Below, piece after piece: positions 40,645-40,760 of a DNA stretch of 40,760 bases. The DNA is from Prevotella sp. GTDB lineage: Bacteria > Bacteroidota > Bacteroidia > Bacteroidales > Bacteroidaceae. Position numbers and translations under genes: made by a program. The stretch spans positions 1 to 40,760 of the forward strand of contig JAGCRH010000048.1 of NCBI GenBank assembly GCA_017964785.1, read 5' to 3'. Position 1 is the stretch's first letter. Each line of letters opens with the position of its first letter. The notes under the pieces are model-generated. The model did not search any database, was not told the DNA's origin, and worked only from the letters and a program-made list of their open reading frames with translations.

Positions 40645-40760
40645 ATGAAAAAAGGAATTCATCCAGAAAACTATCGCCCCGTCGTGTTCAAGGACATGTC
40701 CAACGGCGATATGTTCCTCTCGAAGTCCACAGCAAAGACGAATGACACAGTGGAATTCGA
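40645..40760 (+). CDS. rpmE2: 50S ribosomal protein L31 type B (5' fragment)
   Basis: The first 38 codons are visible before the right edge of the window. The N-terminus [20 protein letters not shown] and the following [11 protein letters not shown] are those of the type B L31 protein of the large ribosomal subunit; the zinc-binding CxxC of type A L31 is not seen in this part. The ATG is preceded by an AT-rich region without a Shine-Dalgarno sequence, as usual in Bacteroidota. The long leader with strong promoter suggests post-transcriptional control. Confidence 0.9.
   Translation, partial: MKKGIHPENYRPVVFKDMSNGDMFLSKSTAKTNDTVEF

Noticed and set aside
1-40760. CRISPR array, tRNA, rRNA, prophage or insertion sequence
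   Set aside because: No regularly spaced repeats, cloverleaf-like intergenic segments, transposase or phage genes were seen; all gaps between genes are under 300 bp.

Overview
The window looks like a chromosomal segment of a member of the Bacteroidota, most likely Prevotella or a close relative (Bacteroidales). The evidence is the repeated Bacteroidota-type promoter box TAnnTTTG (often followed by CA), the near absence of Shine-Dalgarno sequences, the propionate-pathway genes (methylmalonyl-CoA mutase and a sodium-pumping decarboxylase), and a polysaccharide locus of Bacteroidales type. I cannot name the species. I see no tRNA, rRNA, CRISPR array or insertion sequence.

Layout. (1) 1-8294, energy metabolism: mutA with the first codons of mutB on the minus strand; then, on the plus strand, an AspT/YidE-type transporter, three subunits of a biotin-dependent sodium pump (lamin-tail/OadG-like, biotin carrier, OadB-like) and a LuxR-type regulator with a degenerate receiver, closed by a terminator; then a long Rid/YjgF-superfamily protein. 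(2) 8301-11215, minus-strand housekeeping: ribonuclease Y, ZapA, a small coiled-coil protein and a conserved unknown. (3) 11292-22483, polysaccharide module A: rfbA, a six-SLBB export protein, Wzz, Wzx flippase, an unclassified likely transferase, EpsG/Wzy polymerase, GT4, acyltransferase, GT4. (4) 22563-23843, an inverted gene for a secreted right-handed beta-helix protein, next to a degenerate 4 x 22-bp tandem repeat. (5) 23999-34285, module B: GT4, WecA/TagO-type and WcaJ-type initiating transferases, Wza lipoprotein, Wzz, Wzy, Wzx, GT2, GT11 fucosyltransferase, GT2. (6) 34305-37447: a lipoprotein and a Wzi-like outer-membrane protein (minus), divergent from a secreted Arg/Asn/Ser-rich protein. 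(7) 37455-40760: histidine phosphatase, DUF308 membrane protein, uridine kinase, a secreted EEP-family protein, and the start of ribosomal protein L31 with a foldable leader.

How the genes work together. The left block fits succinate/propionate metabolism: MutAB interconverts succinyl-CoA and methylmalonyl-CoA, and the pump would couple methylmalonyl-CoA decarboxylation to sodium export. Its carboxyltransferase (alpha) subunit is not in the window. The centre is a roughly 26-kb surface-polysaccharide region with two nearly complete Wzx/Wzy assembly lines in tandem. Only module B carries initiating phosphoglycosyltransferases, so module A may depend on B or on a gene elsewhere. The Wzi-like protein just beyond module B could hold a capsule on the surface. 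Many genes are coupled by 4-bp ATGA overlaps.

Limits: all functions come from reading motifs by eye. Sugar specificities and the nature of the final polymers (capsule, O-antigen or exopolysaccharide) cannot be assigned.
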